Shown here piece after piece: positions 44,287-52,936 of a stretch of 64,000 nt of DNA (its first letter is position 1; each line of letters starts with the position of its first letter). Under the pieces are notes generated by a model. It was given only the letters and a program-made list of their open reading frames with translations. It was not told where the DNA came from and did not search any database. The position numbers and the translations under genes were made by a program. The DNA comes from Acetatifactor muris (GTDB taxonomy: Bacteria; Bacillota; Clostridia; Lachnospirales; Lachnospiraceae): positions 124,001-188,000 of the forward strand of contig NZ_JANJZD010000001.1 of NCBI RefSeq assembly GCF_024623325.1, given 5' to 3'.

Positions 44287-45695
44287 TGTTTTGTTATAAT
44301 TGCGGATGTCATTTATCGGAGCATGATTTTTGTACCTCCTGCGGAGCGGATGTTTCTCTCTATAAGAAGGTGATTCGTGTTTCCAATATGTTTTATAATG
44401 AAGGGCTGGAGAAAGCCGGTGTCAGGGATTTATCCGGTGCCATTGTCAGCCTGCGTCAGAGCCTGAAATTTAATAAGGACAACATTAAAGCCCGCAATCT
44501 GCTGGGACTGGTCTATTACGAGATGGGCGAGGTGGTGACGGCTTTAAGTCAGTGGGTCATCAGCAAGAATATGCAGCCGGAAAAAAATATTGCGGATGAA
44601 TATATAGACAGACTGCAGTCTAATTCCGGCAGACTGGATTCCATCAACCAGACTATCAAAAAATATAACAGAGCGCTGGCACAGTGCAATCAGGGCAATA
44701 AAGACCTGGCGGTCATTCAGCTGAAAAAAGTATTGTCCCTGAATCCCAGGTTTATCCATGCCAGACAGCTGCTTGCTCTGCTGTATATGGACCGGGGAGA
44801 ATGGGACCGCGCGGAGCGGGAACTGCGCAGATGCATGGAGATTGACAGGAACAATCTCCAGACCATGCGCTATCTCAAAGAGGTGGAACAGACCCTGATA
44901 CCGGAAGAAGGCGAGAAACCGGTTACAAAGCGTAAAAAAGAAGAGGCCGTCAGGTATCAGAGTGAGAACGAGCTTATCATCCAGCCGCTGAATGTGAAAG
45001 AACCCGGACGCAGCGGTGTGGCTACCGTATTAAATCTGGCCATCGGCCTGGTGATAGGACTGGCGGTGATGTATTTTCTGGTGATGCCGACGGCGCAGTC
45101 CAAAGCGAGAAACGAAGCCCAGGAGACCATTACAAAGATCAGCAACGAGTCGGATGGCAAAACGGTGCGTATCCAGGAGCTGGAAGGTCAGGTAGCCAGT
45201 CTGAAGGGAGATATCTCGTCTCTGAATCAGCAGATTGAAGGATTTGTGGGAGAGGACGGAACGCTGCAGAACATGGAAGGATTGCTGCATGCCGCCGCGT
45301 CCTACCTGAAAGAAGAGGATATTGTGACTGTGGCCGCAGATCTGGAAACCGTATCCGGAAAAGTGGACATGGAACAGATGACAGAAGGATTTCAGGACCT
45401 GTATGGTGCAATTCTGGCGAAAATCGGACCGGAGCTTGCAGTGCAATACTATAACACGGGAAATGACGCGTATCGTGCGGGCAATTATCCTGAGGCCATA
45501 GAGGCGCTTGTTAAGGCCGTGAATTATGATGCTGCCAATGTGGAGGCATTGTACCTTCTGGCACAGTCCTACAATCAGAACGGCAACGGAGCGGAGGCAA
45601 TCGCTGCCTATGACAAGGTAATCGAGCTCTTCCCCGGCACCCAGAGAGCCAGGAGCTCTCAGCAGGCAAGAGACAGACTGGCTGCGGGGAATTGA
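44286..45695 (+). CDS. Zinc-ribbon, TPR-repeat membrane protein
   Basis: A 469-residue protein. Cys3, Cys6, Cys16 and Cys19 form an N-terminal zinc ribbon. TPR units fill about 30-205 (AIVSLRQSLKFNKDNIKARNLLGLVYYEMGE and on). One membrane helix lies at about 240-262 (LNLAIGLVIGLAVMYFLVMP). Then come a coiled coil (about 270-325) and outside TPRs (about 375-465). The topology echoes the LRR protein at 11470-13527: cytoplasmic ribbon, one helix, extracellular repeat domain. It is last in the valS-folC operon. The role is probably scaffolding; partners unknown. Confidence 0.85.
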   Translation: MFCYNCGCHLSEHDFCTSCGADVSLYKKVIRVSNMFYNEGLEKAGVRDLSGAIVSLRQSLKFNKDNIKARNLLGLVYYEMGEVVTALSQWVISKNMQPEKNIADEYIDRLQSNSGRLDSINQTIKKYNRALAQCNQGNKDLAVIQLKKVLSLNPRFIHARQLLALLYMDRGEWDRAERELRRCMEIDRNNLQTMRYLKEVEQTLIPEEGEKPVTKRKKEEAVRYQSENELIIQPLNVKEPGRSGVATVLNLAIGLVIGLAVMYFLVMPTAQSKARNEAQETITKISNESDGKTVRIQELEGQVASLKGDISSLNQQIEGFVGEDGTLQNMEGLLHAAASYLKEEDIVTVAADLETVSGKVDMEQMTEGFQDLYGAILAKIGPELAVQYYNTGNDAYRAGNYPEAIEALVKAVNYDAANVEALYLLAQSYNQNGNGAEAIAAYDKVIELFPGTQRARSSQQARDRLAAGN

Positions 45696-45776
45696 GACAG
45701 GATGGTCGCCTGCACCCCGCTTTTTGTAGGATGCCCGGGGAGACTACACTCAGACAATATAGAATAAAGTACAAAA

Positions 45777-45813
45777 GAGGAGAATCTGCGTTGGCGGCGG
45801 GTTCTCCTTTTTT
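45777..45813 (+). terminator. Hairpin with T run between the TPR gene and spoIIAA
   Basis: GGAGAA (45779-45784) pairs with TTCTCC (45802-45807), followed by TTTTTT; the inner TCTGC/GGCGGG part is weaker. It probably terminates the valS operon. A sigma-H-like -10 (ATAGAATAA, 45759-45767) lies before the hairpin, with a poor -35. If that is the spoIIA promoter, the hairpin would be in the spoIIA leader. Confidence 0.6.
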
Positions 45814-45846
45814 GGTGGGCAGAACTTGAAAGGAGGTACCAAATAT

Positions 45847-46170
45847 ATGCAACAGATTACAACAGGAGATTTTCAGGTCATTGATAACTGCCTTATGATT
45901 CGGCTGCCGGAAGAGATTGACCATCACGGTGCGGGAATTATCTGCGAAAATGCGGATAAATACCTGCTCAGAGAGGACGTGGGCAACGTTGTGTTTGACT
46001 TTGAGAACACAAGATTTATGGACTCTTCCGGCATCGGACTTATCATGGGACGCTATCGAAAGATATCCTGCTTCGGAGGCAGAGTTTATGCCATTCATGT
46101 GGACAGGCAGATACAGAAAATCTTCAGATTGTCAGGATTAAATAAAATTGTGGAGGTACTGGAATCATGA
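45847..46170 (+). CDS. spoIIAA: Anti-sigma-F factor antagonist SpoIIAA
   Basis: A 107-residue STAS-domain protein that, when dephosphorylated, removes SpoIIAB from sigma-F in the forespore. The phosphorylation site is Ser61 in FMDSSGIGLIMGRY. AGGAGG lies 11 bases before ATG 45847; an in-frame ATG at 45826 falls before that site and is rejected. It overlaps spoIIAB by 4 bases. Confidence 0.95.
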   Translation: MQQITTGDFQVIDNCLMIRLPEEIDHHGAGIICENADKYLLREDVGNVVFDFENTRFMDSSGIGLIMGRYRKISCFGGRVYAIHVDRQIQKIFRLSGLNKIVEVLES

Positions 46171-46667
46171 GAAACGAAATGGAGCTTATTTTTGATGCGG
46201 TTTCGGATAATGAAGGATTTGCCCGGATGGCGGTAGCGGCTTTTATCACAAATCTGAATCCTACCCTGGAAGAGATGGCGGACATCAAAACGGCTGTATC
46301 GGAAGCGGTCACCAATTCCATCATCCATGGCTATGAGAACCTGTATGGCTACGGAAAAAGCGGTTCGACACGCGCCGGACAGGAGATACATCAGGGAAAA
46401 GTGCGGGTGCACTGTATGCTGGAAAATGAAGTGTTACATATTGAAATTACTGATACGGGAAAAGGAATCGAAAATGTGGAGCAGGCCATGGAACCCCTGT
46501 TTACTACCAGACCGGATTTGGAACGGTCAGGGATGGGATTTGCCTTTATGGAAGCGTTTATGGATGAGCTGGAAGTGGACAGCGTACCGGGAAAGGGAAC
46601 CACTGTCCGCATGGCGAAAAAAATAGGAGTCGGAAGCTGGATAGCGCAGGAAGAAATAATAAGTTAA
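46167..46667 (+). CDS. spoIIAB: Anti-sigma-F factor/serine kinase SpoIIAB
   Basis: A 166-residue GHKL-type kinase that holds sigma-F inactive and phosphorylates SpoIIAA. The N box TAVSEAVTNSIIHGYEN, the G1 box ITDTGKGIENVEQAMEP, and RSGMGFAFMEAFMDELEVDS with GKGTTVRMAKKI are all present. Compared with the Bacillus protein (146 residues) there is an extra segment of about 20 residues after the N box (GYGKSGSTRAGQEIHQGK). Translationally coupled to spoIIAA (ATGA). Confidence 0.94.
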   Translation: MRNEMELIFDAVSDNEGFARMAVAAFITNLNPTLEEMADIKTAVSEAVTNSIIHGYENLYGYGKSGSTRAGQEIHQGKVRVHCMLENEVLHIEITDTGKGIENVEQAMEPLFTTRPDLERSGMGFAFMEAFMDELEVDSVPGKGTTVRMAKKIGVGSWIAQEEIIS

Positions 46668-46686
46668 CTGGTCGAAAGGGTAATGT

Positions 46687-47454
46687 ATGGAAGAGACATC
46701 AGTACTGATTGCGAGATCACAGGCAGGAGAAAGCAGTGCAAGAGAAGTACTGATAGAGAACAATCTGGGACTGGTACGCCATATTGTGAAACGCTTTGCA
46801 GGCAGAGGATATGATCTGGAGGATTTGTTCCAGATAGGCGTTATCGGACTGATGAAAGCGATTGACAAATTTGATCTGTCCCTGGGGCTGAAATTTTCTA
46901 CTTATGCAGTCCCCATGATTACAGGGGAGATCAAAAGGTTTCTGCGGGACGACGGACCGGTGAAAGTATCCAGAACCATTAAGGAAAACGGCTTGAAGGT
47001 ACGGCTTGCCAGACAACGGCTGCAGGGCGAAGAGGGCCGGGAGCCGACGCTTCAGGAGATCGCGGAGGCCACAGGGTTATCGGCGGAAGACGTGGTGCTG
47101 GCCATGGAGGCAGCCATTGAAGTGGAATCTATTTATGCCGCGGTATATCAGGATGACGGCAGCGAGGTCTATCTGGTGGACAAGGTTGTTCGGGAAAAAG
47201 CAGGCGCAGTGGGCAGAAGTGTGGCAGGAGGATGTGATGGAGGCGATGCGGAGAAAGAGGAACTCCTGAATCACATTCTGCTGAAACAACTCCTGGACAG
47301 CCTGACGCCGGCAGATCGGGAGCTGATCTGTATGAGATATTTTCAGAACAAAACCCAGATGGAGATTGCTGCCAGGCTGGGGGTAAGCCAGGTCCAGGTC
47401 AGCCGCATGGAAAAAAAGATTTTGCTGAACCTGCGGGAAAAAGCGATAAAATAG
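46687..47454 (+). CDS. sigF: RNA polymerase sigma-F factor
   Basis: A 255-residue forespore sigma factor. Region 2 has NNLGLVRHIVKRFAGRGYDLEDLFQIGVIGLMKAIDKFD; region 3 has REPTLQEIAEATGLSAEDVVLAMEA; region 4 ends with QMEIAARLGVSQVQVSRMEKKILLNLR. A Gly-rich insert (AVGRSVAGGCDGGDAEK, about 175-192) lies between regions 3 and 4. It is third in the spoIIA operon, 19 bases after spoIIAB, and ends before an intrinsic terminator. Confidence 0.95.
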   Translation: MEETSVLIARSQAGESSAREVLIENNLGLVRHIVKRFAGRGYDLEDLFQIGVIGLMKAIDKFDLSLGLKFSTYAVPMITGEIKRFLRDDGPVKVSRTIKENGLKVRLARQRLQGEEGREPTLQEIAEATGLSAEDVVLAMEAAIEVESIYAAVYQDDGSEVYLVDKVVREKAGAVGRSVAGGCDGGDAEKEELLNHILLKQLLDSLTPADRELICMRYFQNKTQMEIAARLGVSQVQVSRMEKKILLNLREKAIK

Positions 47455-47456
47455 GG

Positions 47457-47502
47457 AAAAGTTGAGCTGTATGGCGGAATTATCCAGATAGCTTAACTTT
47501 TT
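47457..47502 (+). terminator. Intrinsic terminator of the spoIIA operon
   Basis: AAAAGTTGAGCT (47457-47468) pairs with AGCTTAACTTTT (47490-47501), with one G-U pair; the T run is in the 3' arm. Confidence 0.7.
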
Positions 47503-47595
47503 ATAAAATACAAAAATATTCTTTTCATCTAAAGTAAATTCGTTTACTATAGATATGTCGGTGGGTGAAATGAATTGCTGTTGAGGGAGAAAAGA

Positions 47596-48813
47596 ATGGA
47601 AGATAACAGAATGGAAGATAAAAGGAATACGGCGGCTTTAAATGAGAGGAATGCGGTAAAGTCCCGGGGCAGAAAACGAAGGAGAAACAGGGCGGTGGCC
47701 ATGTTCATATGCCTGACAGTTATGGTGGCTGTTATGTACGGTACAGTGACTTTATGTATGTGGATTGCTGATAAAATGAAGGAACCTTCCCCGGTTTCCG
47801 GAAATGCGGAGGGCAGCCGGGGAGGAAGCGGAAGTTCGAATGACGGCGTGGAGAAGATCGGCCTGGATGAGAATGGCAATGTGGTAGATGCTGATGGTAA
47901 TGTGATCGGCGTGCTGTCCGATGCCATGGTGTACTCGCAGGCGGAAATGGAAGCGCAGGTGACGGGGGCCAGGGAGCAGGCGACTGCCGATGTGCTGGAA
48001 GGAATCCGGACAAAACTGAATGACGGAGATTCCATAATGGAGACGCTGCGCCCGCTGTATCCTGATGATCTGATTGTATACAGCGGCGGCCAGTACCATT
48101 TTGTACCCATTAACCGCAGCCTGAAACAAAGTCAGCTGGACGAGACATGTCTCAATGTGCTGGAATCCGGAGAATACCAGTACATACAGGATGGCCAGGT
48201 GATTTCCCATAAAGGTATCGACGTATCCAAACACCAGGGAACCATCGACTGGCAGATGGTGGCCCAGGATGGTGTGGAATTCGCATTTATCAGAGTTGGC
48301 TTCAGAGGATATGAAACGGGAAAGCTGGTTGAGGATGAGTTTTTCGAGGCCAATATTACCGGGGCCATTGCGGCGGGGATAAAGGTAGGCGTTTACTTCT
48401 ACAGCCAGGCTGTGGACGAGACAGAGGTCCGGGAGGAAGCAGAGTTTGTGCTGGAGAAAATTGCACCTTATAAGATTGACTGTCCTGTGGTATTTGACGT
48501 GGAAAAGGCTGCCGGGAATGGACGGATGAACGGGATAACCGTGGAGCAGAGAACCGGGTTGACCCAACTGTTCTGCACAATCATTGAAAATGCGGGCTAC
48601 AGGCCCATGATTTATTATAATACGGAGATGGGAGCACTGATGTTGGGACTGGAGGCTCTGGAAGATTATGATAAATGGTTTGCGGCATACTCCGACAGAT
48701 TCTACTATCCCTATGAGTATAAAATCTGGCAGTATTCTCAGAACGGTACGGTTCAGGGAATTAATGGGAATGTAGATTTGAACATCAGCTTTGGCCCTCT
48801 GTGGGAAGAGTAA
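47596..48813 (+). CDS. GH25 muramidase, membrane anchored
   Basis: A 405-residue type II membrane protein. The basic N-terminus (RGRKRRRNR) is followed by one helix (about 35-58) and a Ser/Gly linker. Two short DENGNVVDADGNVIG-like segments and a helical region come next, then the GH25 lysozyme domain (about 205-400). Family landmarks are KGIDVSKHQGTIDWQMV, the catalytic DxE in VVFDVEKAAG, and IWQYSQNGTVQGINGNVDLN. It cleaves the MurNAc-GlcNAc bond. AGGGAG 6 bases upstream supports ATG 47596 over an upstream TTG. Lying between sigF and the spoVA operon, it may act in engulfment or cortex remodelling (inference). Confidence 0.88.
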   Translation: MEDNRMEDKRNTAALNERNAVKSRGRKRRRNRAVAMFICLTVMVAVMYGTVTLCMWIADKMKEPSPVSGNAEGSRGGSGSSNDGVEKIGLDENGNVVDADGNVIGVLSDAMVYSQAEMEAQVTGAREQATADVLEGIRTKLNDGDSIMETLRPLYPDDLIVYSGGQYHFVPINRSLKQSQLDETCLNVLESGEYQYIQDGQVISHKGIDVSKHQGTIDWQMVAQDGVEFAFIRVGFRGYETGKLVEDEFFEANITGAIAAGIKVGVYFYSQAVDETEVREEAEFVLEKIAPYKIDCPVVFDVEKAAGNGRMNGITVEQRTGLTQLFCTIIENAGYRPMIYYNTEMGALMLGLEALEDYDKWFAAYSDRFYYPYEYKIWQYSQNGTVQGINGNVDLNISFGPLWEE

Positions 48814-48867
48814 AGCTGTAGTACGGACTGTCACATTGTGTGAGACATAAGCAGATAACGTATGGAG

Positions 48868-48902
48868 AACCCTGCGGCAGGCTTGAACTGCGGCAGGGTT
48901 TT
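48868..48902 (+). terminator. Intrinsic terminator of the GH25 gene
   Basis: AACCCTGCGGCAG (48868-48880) pairs with CTGCGGCAGGGTT (48888-48900) with one mismatch; a short T run follows. Confidence 0.75.
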
Positions 48903-48990
48903 ATGATAAAATAATCTGAAATCATTTCATTACGGCACACAGCGGCCGGATGAGAAAAAGCTGTCCCGGTGACGGCGGAACGGAGGAAGG

Positions 48991-50088
48991 ATGAGCGGAG
49001 AAAGAATGAATGAGGAAAAGCGTCCCCTGTTTTATGCGAAGGCATCTGTGGAGACCATGATGCGCAGATTTAAAGCGGAGGATTTGCCTCCCAGAGGACG
49101 GTTTCACTATCATCAGGGCGTTTTCCTGTCAGGAGTTTACAAGACTTACCAGGCCTGCGGAGACGAACGCTATTTTCAATATGTAAAGGACTGGGTTGAC
49201 TCCTGTATTGACGAAAACGGGGAGATTCTGGATTGTGACAGGACCCAGCTAGACGATCTGCAGCCGGGGATCCTGCTGTACCCTTTGCTGGACAGGACAG
49301 GGGATCTCAGATACAAAAAGGCATTGGATATGATTCTGCCGGTTATCCGGGAATTCCCCCGAAACGCAGTGGGCGGGTTCTGGCATAAACACCGTTATCC
49401 GGACCAGATGTGGCTGGACGGGCTATACATGGCAGGGCCTGTGACTGCAGAATACGGAAAACGCTTTCATGTGCCGGAAGACCTGGATTTGGTGGCACAG
49501 CAGGCGCTGTTGATGGAAGAGCGGACCAAGGATCCGGAGACTGGTCTGCTGTATCATGCATGGGACTGCTCCGGAAAGGTGGAGTGGGCGGATCCGGATA
49601 CGGGACTTTCTCCGGAATTCTGGGGCAGGAGTATCGGCTGGGTACCTGTGGCCGTGCTGGATGATCTGGACTTTCTGCCGGAGACCCATCCTGCCCGGGG
49701 AGAACTGCGGCGCCTGGTAAAAGAGCTTCTGGAGGCCGTATGCAGATACCAGTCCCGGGAGGGCAGATGGTATCAGGTGGTGGATAAGGGGGAGGCGGAG
49801 GGAAACTGGCTGGAAACCTCCTGTTCCTGTCTCTTTGCGGCGGCCATCTGCAAGGCTGTGCGACGGGGAATTCTGCCGGAAGAATATCTGGCCTATGCCA
49901 GGAAGGGGTATGAGGGTGTCGTTCAATCCCTGGAGTGGGAAGGTGAGGACCTGCTGGTGGGAGGCGTCTGTATCGGTACGGGTGTGGGAAATTACGAGCA
50001 TTACATAAACAGACCCACATCTGTCAATGACCTTCACGGAGTGGGCGCCTTCCTGATTATGTGTACCGAGTGTGAGAAGACTTTTTAA
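48991..50088 (+). CDS. Unsaturated glucuronyl/rhamnogalacturonyl hydrolase, GH105
   Basis: A 365-residue alpha6/alpha6-barrel enzyme of the YteR/YesR type. Asp143 in PDQMWLDGLYMAGP coincides in number and context with the catalytic Asp143 of Bacillus YteR. FWGRSIGWVPVAVLD and the NWLETSCSCLFA stretch are family motifs. It hydrates and removes the unsaturated uronic acid left by pectin or glycosaminoglycan lyases. There is no signal peptide, so it acts in the cytoplasm on imported oligosaccharides. GGAGGAAGG precedes the ATG. It stands alone between sporulation genes, away from the glycan importer at 921-9391. Confidence 0.9.
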   Translation: MSGERMNEEKRPLFYAKASVETMMRRFKAEDLPPRGRFHYHQGVFLSGVYKTYQACGDERYFQYVKDWVDSCIDENGEILDCDRTQLDDLQPGILLYPLLDRTGDLRYKKALDMILPVIREFPRNAVGGFWHKHRYPDQMWLDGLYMAGPVTAEYGKRFHVPEDLDLVAQQALLMEERTKDPETGLLYHAWDCSGKVEWADPDTGLSPEFWGRSIGWVPVAVLDDLDFLPETHPARGELRRLVKELLEAVCRYQSREGRWYQVVDKGEAEGNWLETSCSCLFAAAICKAVRRGILPEEYLAYARKGYEGVVQSLEWEGEDLLVGGVCIGTGVGNYEHYINRPTSVNDLHGVGAFLIMCTECEKTF

Positions 50089-50094
50089 AAACAA

Positions 50095-50124
50095 GTATAA
50101 ATTTTGAAATTCCGCATCATAATA
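50095..50124 (+). promoter_or_regulatory. Sigma-G-type promoter of the spoVA operon
   Basis: GTATA (50095-50099), 18-bp spacer, CATAATA (50118-50124), a good fit to forespore sigma-G sites. It starts 7 bases after the GH105 stop. Confidence 0.6.
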
Positions 50125-50158
50125 ATCAGTAAACTTGTAAAGGCGGCTGAGAGTTACG

Positions 50159-50635
50159 ATGCGGATTTTTTTTATGGTATTGACGGGGGCAAGCTATGGG
50201 CTGCTGGCGGCGGCAGGAGTATTCACTGTCCTGGCGGCAGTGGGACTGGTTCCCCGCTTTGCAGGCAGGACGCACACATCTAAATATGTTATACTGTATG
50301 AGGAAATGGTAATATTCGGTACACTGACAGGCTGTGTGCTCAGTGTTTTTTCACGATACTGTCAGTTTGGAGCATGGTGGCAGCATCGTTTTCCGCAATA
50401 TATGACAGCCATCCAGGGAATCGGGCTGTTCTGCCAGGCTGTTTTCGGCTTTTTTGCCGGGATGTTTATCGGATGTCTGGCGCTTGCCATTGCGGAAATG
50501 CTGGACAGCATCCCCATTCTGACCAGACGGATTTCCTTCCGACATGGGCTGGGACTTGTCATCCTCGGCATGGCAACGGGAAAGCTATGCGGTTCGCTGC
50601 TCTATTTTCTGACGGAACTGCACCGAACGGTGTAG
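50159..50635 (+). CDS. spoVAB: Stage V sporulation protein AB
   Basis: A 158-residue membrane protein with about four helices, part of the SpoVA channel that moves Ca-dipicolinate into and out of the spore. Recognised by VLAAVGLVPRFAGRTHTSKYVILYEE and FAGMFIGCLALAIAEMLDSIPILTRR. The ribosome site is weak; ATG 50174 is an alternative start. It precedes spoVAA, the reverse of the Bacillus order. Confidence 0.85.
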   Translation: MRIFFMVLTGASYGLLAAAGVFTVLAAVGLVPRFAGRTHTSKYVILYEEMVIFGTLTGCVLSVFSRYCQFGAWWQHRFPQYMTAIQGIGLFCQAVFGFFAGMFIGCLALAIAEMLDSIPILTRRISFRHGLGLVILGMATGKLCGSLLYFLTELHRTV

Positions 50636-50713
50636 AGAAGAGAAAGCTGCGGAATGCCGGAGACGACGATGGGAAAAGGAGAAGTGACGGCAACTGCGTG
50701 AAAGGAGAAACCG

Positions 50714-51403
50714 GTGACAAATGCAACAGTATATTTGAAATGTGACAGAAATGTGGAAGTACAGTCAGAGGATGTATTCATGTCGGATGTGGGCTCGCTG
50801 CGCTGTGCAGATTCTGTGATAGCAGCAAAACTGAAGTCGCTGAAAGTACATCATTTCGGCAGAGAAGACAGTAAACGCTGTGTCATCAGTACATTGAAGC
50901 TGGTAGAACTGATGGAAGATACCTGCCCTGATATCAGCGTGCAGATTGTGGGTGAACCGGATGTGCTGGTGGAATGGGTCAGTGTGGACAGGCATAAAGG
51001 CTGGCAGCAGTGGCTGAAATGTGCGCTGGTGTGTCTGGTCAGTTTTTTCGGCACAGCTTTTACCATCATGGCCTATCACAACGATGTGGGGATTAACGAT
51101 GTGTTCACGGAAATCTACAAAATGGTGATGAATCGGGAACCACAGGGACTGAACACGCTGGAGATATCCTATTCCGTTGGACTGGCCGCGGGCATCATCA
51201 TTTTCTTTAACCATGTGGGAGGCAGACGGCTGACGAAAGATCCGACGCCTATCGAGGTGGCAATGCGCAATTATGAGGAAGATGTGGATAAGGCTCTGAT
51301 CGCCACGGCCGGGCGGGAAGGGAAAGAAGAGGATGCTTCCTCTGTCTCTCTGGTGTCGGGGGCACAGAGACAGACAGGGCCCAGGAAAAACGGAAGAAAT
51401 TAA
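50714..51403 (+). CDS. spoVAA: Stage V sporulation protein AA
   Basis: A 229-residue protein starting with GTG; AAAGGAG lies 6 bases upstream. A soluble N-terminal domain (about 1-95, ending ISVQIVGEPDVLVEWV) is followed by two membrane helices (about 105-125 and 150-172) with the family segment MAYHNDVGINDVFTEIYKMV. The C-terminal tail is polar. It matches Bacillus SpoVAA in order and topology and would form part of the spore-membrane SpoVA complex expressed under sigma-G. Confidence 0.88.
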   Translation: MTNATVYLKCDRNVEVQSEDVFMSDVGSLRCADSVIAAKLKSLKVHHFGREDSKRCVISTLKLVELMEDTCPDISVQIVGEPDVLVEWVSVDRHKGWQQWLKCALVCLVSFFGTAFTIMAYHNDVGINDVFTEIYKMVMNREPQGLNTLEISYSVGLAAGIIIFFNHVGGRRLTKDPTPIEVAMRNYEEDVDKALIATAGREGKEEDASSVSLVSGAQRQTGPRKNGRN

Positions 51404-51520
51404 GCGTATAATATGGATTTTCTATGAATGAAATACAGTTTTTGTGTAAAAAATAATATACCGGATACATGTTGTATGGAAATTTTTCGGCAGGTACACG
51501 AAATGTACACGGAGGTATCA

Positions 51521-51997
51521 ATGATGGAAGAGACAGACCAGGATAAAAGACAGAAACAGGAACAATATGAGCAGTATGTGAAGTCGGTGACACCCACCCA
51601 CAATCTGGGGCTTCAAATGCTGAAGGCATTTATCACCGGAGGCATCATCTGCTGCATCGGACAGTTTATTCTGAATTATGCAGGAAGCCTGGGTCTGGAC
51701 AAACAGACCGCAGGCAGCTGGTGTTCCCTGATTCTGGTATTGCTGTCGGTAATACTGACAGGATTCAATATATATCCCAAAATTGTGAAGTGGGGCGGCG
51801 CCGGGGCGCTGGTGCCCATCACAGGCTTCGCCAATTCTGTGGCAGCCCCGGCCATTGAGTACAAGGCGGAGGGGCAGGTCTTCGGCATTGGGTGTAAGAT
51901 TTTCACCATCGCCGGGCCGGTGATTCTGTATGGGATATTTGCCAGCTGGTTGCTGGGGGTGATTTACTGGATTGGGAAGTGCTTTGGGGTATTTTGA
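51521..51997 (+). CDS. spoVAC: Stage V sporulation protein AC
   Basis: A 158-residue membrane protein, the mechanosensitive subunit of the SpoVA dipicolinate channel. After the basic start comes YVKSVTPTHNLGLQMLKAFITGG, then helices around the conserved GWGGAGALVPITGFANSVAAPAIEYKAEG-type region and the last helices. GGAGG 5 bases upstream supports ATG 51521; the frame is open from 51428. The last 45 codons and the terminator are duplicated at 62318-62613. spoVAD and spoVAE, which normally follow, are not in the window. Confidence 0.9.
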   Translation: MMEETDQDKRQKQEQYEQYVKSVTPTHNLGLQMLKAFITGGIICCIGQFILNYAGSLGLDKQTAGSWCSLILVLLSVILTGFNIYPKIVKWGGAGALVPITGFANSVAAPAIEYKAEGQVFGIGCKIFTIAGPVILYGIFASWLLGVIYWIGKCFGVF

Positions 51998-52157
51998 GGG
52001 AAGTCACAGAAAAGATATAAAAGCAGAGATTGTATTATGGGCAGGGTAGCGAATGAAATCATTTGTTAGCCTGCTTTTTATTGTGCTTTTGATTTTTTTC
52101 GATTATAATATGGATATGCTGAAAAGTAGAGAGGATTTTTCCTGTAGCAAGAAAAAA
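51861..52157 (+). repeat. Left direct repeat flanking the restriction island
   Basis: 297 bp: the last 45 codons of spoVAC, its terminator and about 80 bp more. It is nearly identical (about six substitutions and one single-base deletion) to 62318-62613, in the same direction and 10,457 bp away. The remaining sequence to 52320 (52158-52320) is AT-rich with a GTATTTTT/AAAAATAC hairpin and no convincing gene. Confidence 0.95.
52041..52079 (+). terminator. Intrinsic terminator of spoVAC
   Basis: GCAGGGTAGCGAATGA (52041-52056) pairs with TCATTTGTTAGCCTGC (52059-52074) apart from one mismatch and two G-U pairs, then TTTTT. The right repeat carries the same hairpin with one base deleted. Confidence 0.7.
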
Positions 52158-52320
52158 GTATTTTTACAAAAAAATACAAATGCTAAAGTTGATGAAGGAA
52201 TAACTGGCGAATTCAGAAGTAATTAATGTTTCATTAAGCAAATGGATGGAGGAGCTGGAAAATGTATCTTTTAAATGGATATAAAAGATATGATGAGCGT
52301 GAATGTAAAGGGGGGTTATC

Positions 52321-52923
52321 TTGTCGGAAATAAGCAATGAACTGGAACAGGCTAGGAAATATGGAAATAAGATTCGCATTACAGATATTGCGATTAAAAA
52401 AGTTCAATATATTGAGTATAAGGGGTTGACGGATGCACAAAATGCAATTATGCAGCGGTTGGCAAAAGAAGTATTGTTTCTTTCGCAGGCATACAATGAT
52501 AGTAACGAGGTTGCAATTACCTGCGATTTGGCATTATCGGATCCCCTGGAGAATTATGGAGTCTGTCTGGGTGACGAGCATAGCGTGGACGTCTGTTCTG
52601 ATACGCAGTCCAATCACCTGATTGTTTCGGCCAAGATGTGCACAGTTGTAATCCTTCATAATCATCCGTCTTTACAGACATTTTCGCTAGATGATATCAG
52701 ATTTTTTGTGGCAAACAGAGGGATTTCTATTTTGGTGGTGGTGAGTAATCAGGGGAAAGTCCATTACTTATATAAAGATAAAAAGTATTCTGAGAGGGAA
52801 ACAATACAATTGTTTAACGAGTGTGTAGATGGATTAGACCGCTCATCTATGGTCAGTGAACGATATCATAGAGCGTTGGCATTTTTAGCAAGGTGCAGTG
52901 AGACAGGGCTGTTTTATAGTTAG
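52321..52923 (+). CDS. JAB/RadC-like (JAMM metalloprotease fold) protein of the restriction island
   Basis: A 200-residue protein starting with TTG; AAGGGGGG lies a few bases upstream. Residues 110-125 read VILHNHPSLQTFSLDD, close to the JAMM/RadC zinc motif (HxHP...SxxD), with H113, H115 and D125 as probable zinc ligands; the spacing between the second His and the Ser is one residue shorter than in RadC. The helical N-terminal ~60 residues match nothing I know. It opens the island, just inside the left repeat. It may be a peptidase or a DNA-linked regulator; activity is unproven. Not a full RadC (no HhH domain). Confidence 0.6.
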   Translation: MSEISNELEQARKYGNKIRITDIAIKKVQYIEYKGLTDAQNAIMQRLAKEVLFLSQAYNDSNEVAITCDLALSDPLENYGVCLGDEHSVDVCSDTQSNHLIVSAKMCTVVILHNHPSLQTFSLDDIRFFVANRGISILVVVSNQGKVHYLYKDKKYSERETIQLFNECVDGLDRSSMVSERYHRALAFLARCSETGLFYS

Positions 52924-52936
52924 GAGGGATTGCTTT

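Noticed and set aside
52053..52226. 57-codon frame after spoVAC starting MKSFVSLLFIVLLIFFDY
   Set aside because: Starts inside the spoVAC terminator hairpin with a poor ribosome site, and the right repeat copy has a frameshift. It could be a leaderless peptide but the evidence is weak.
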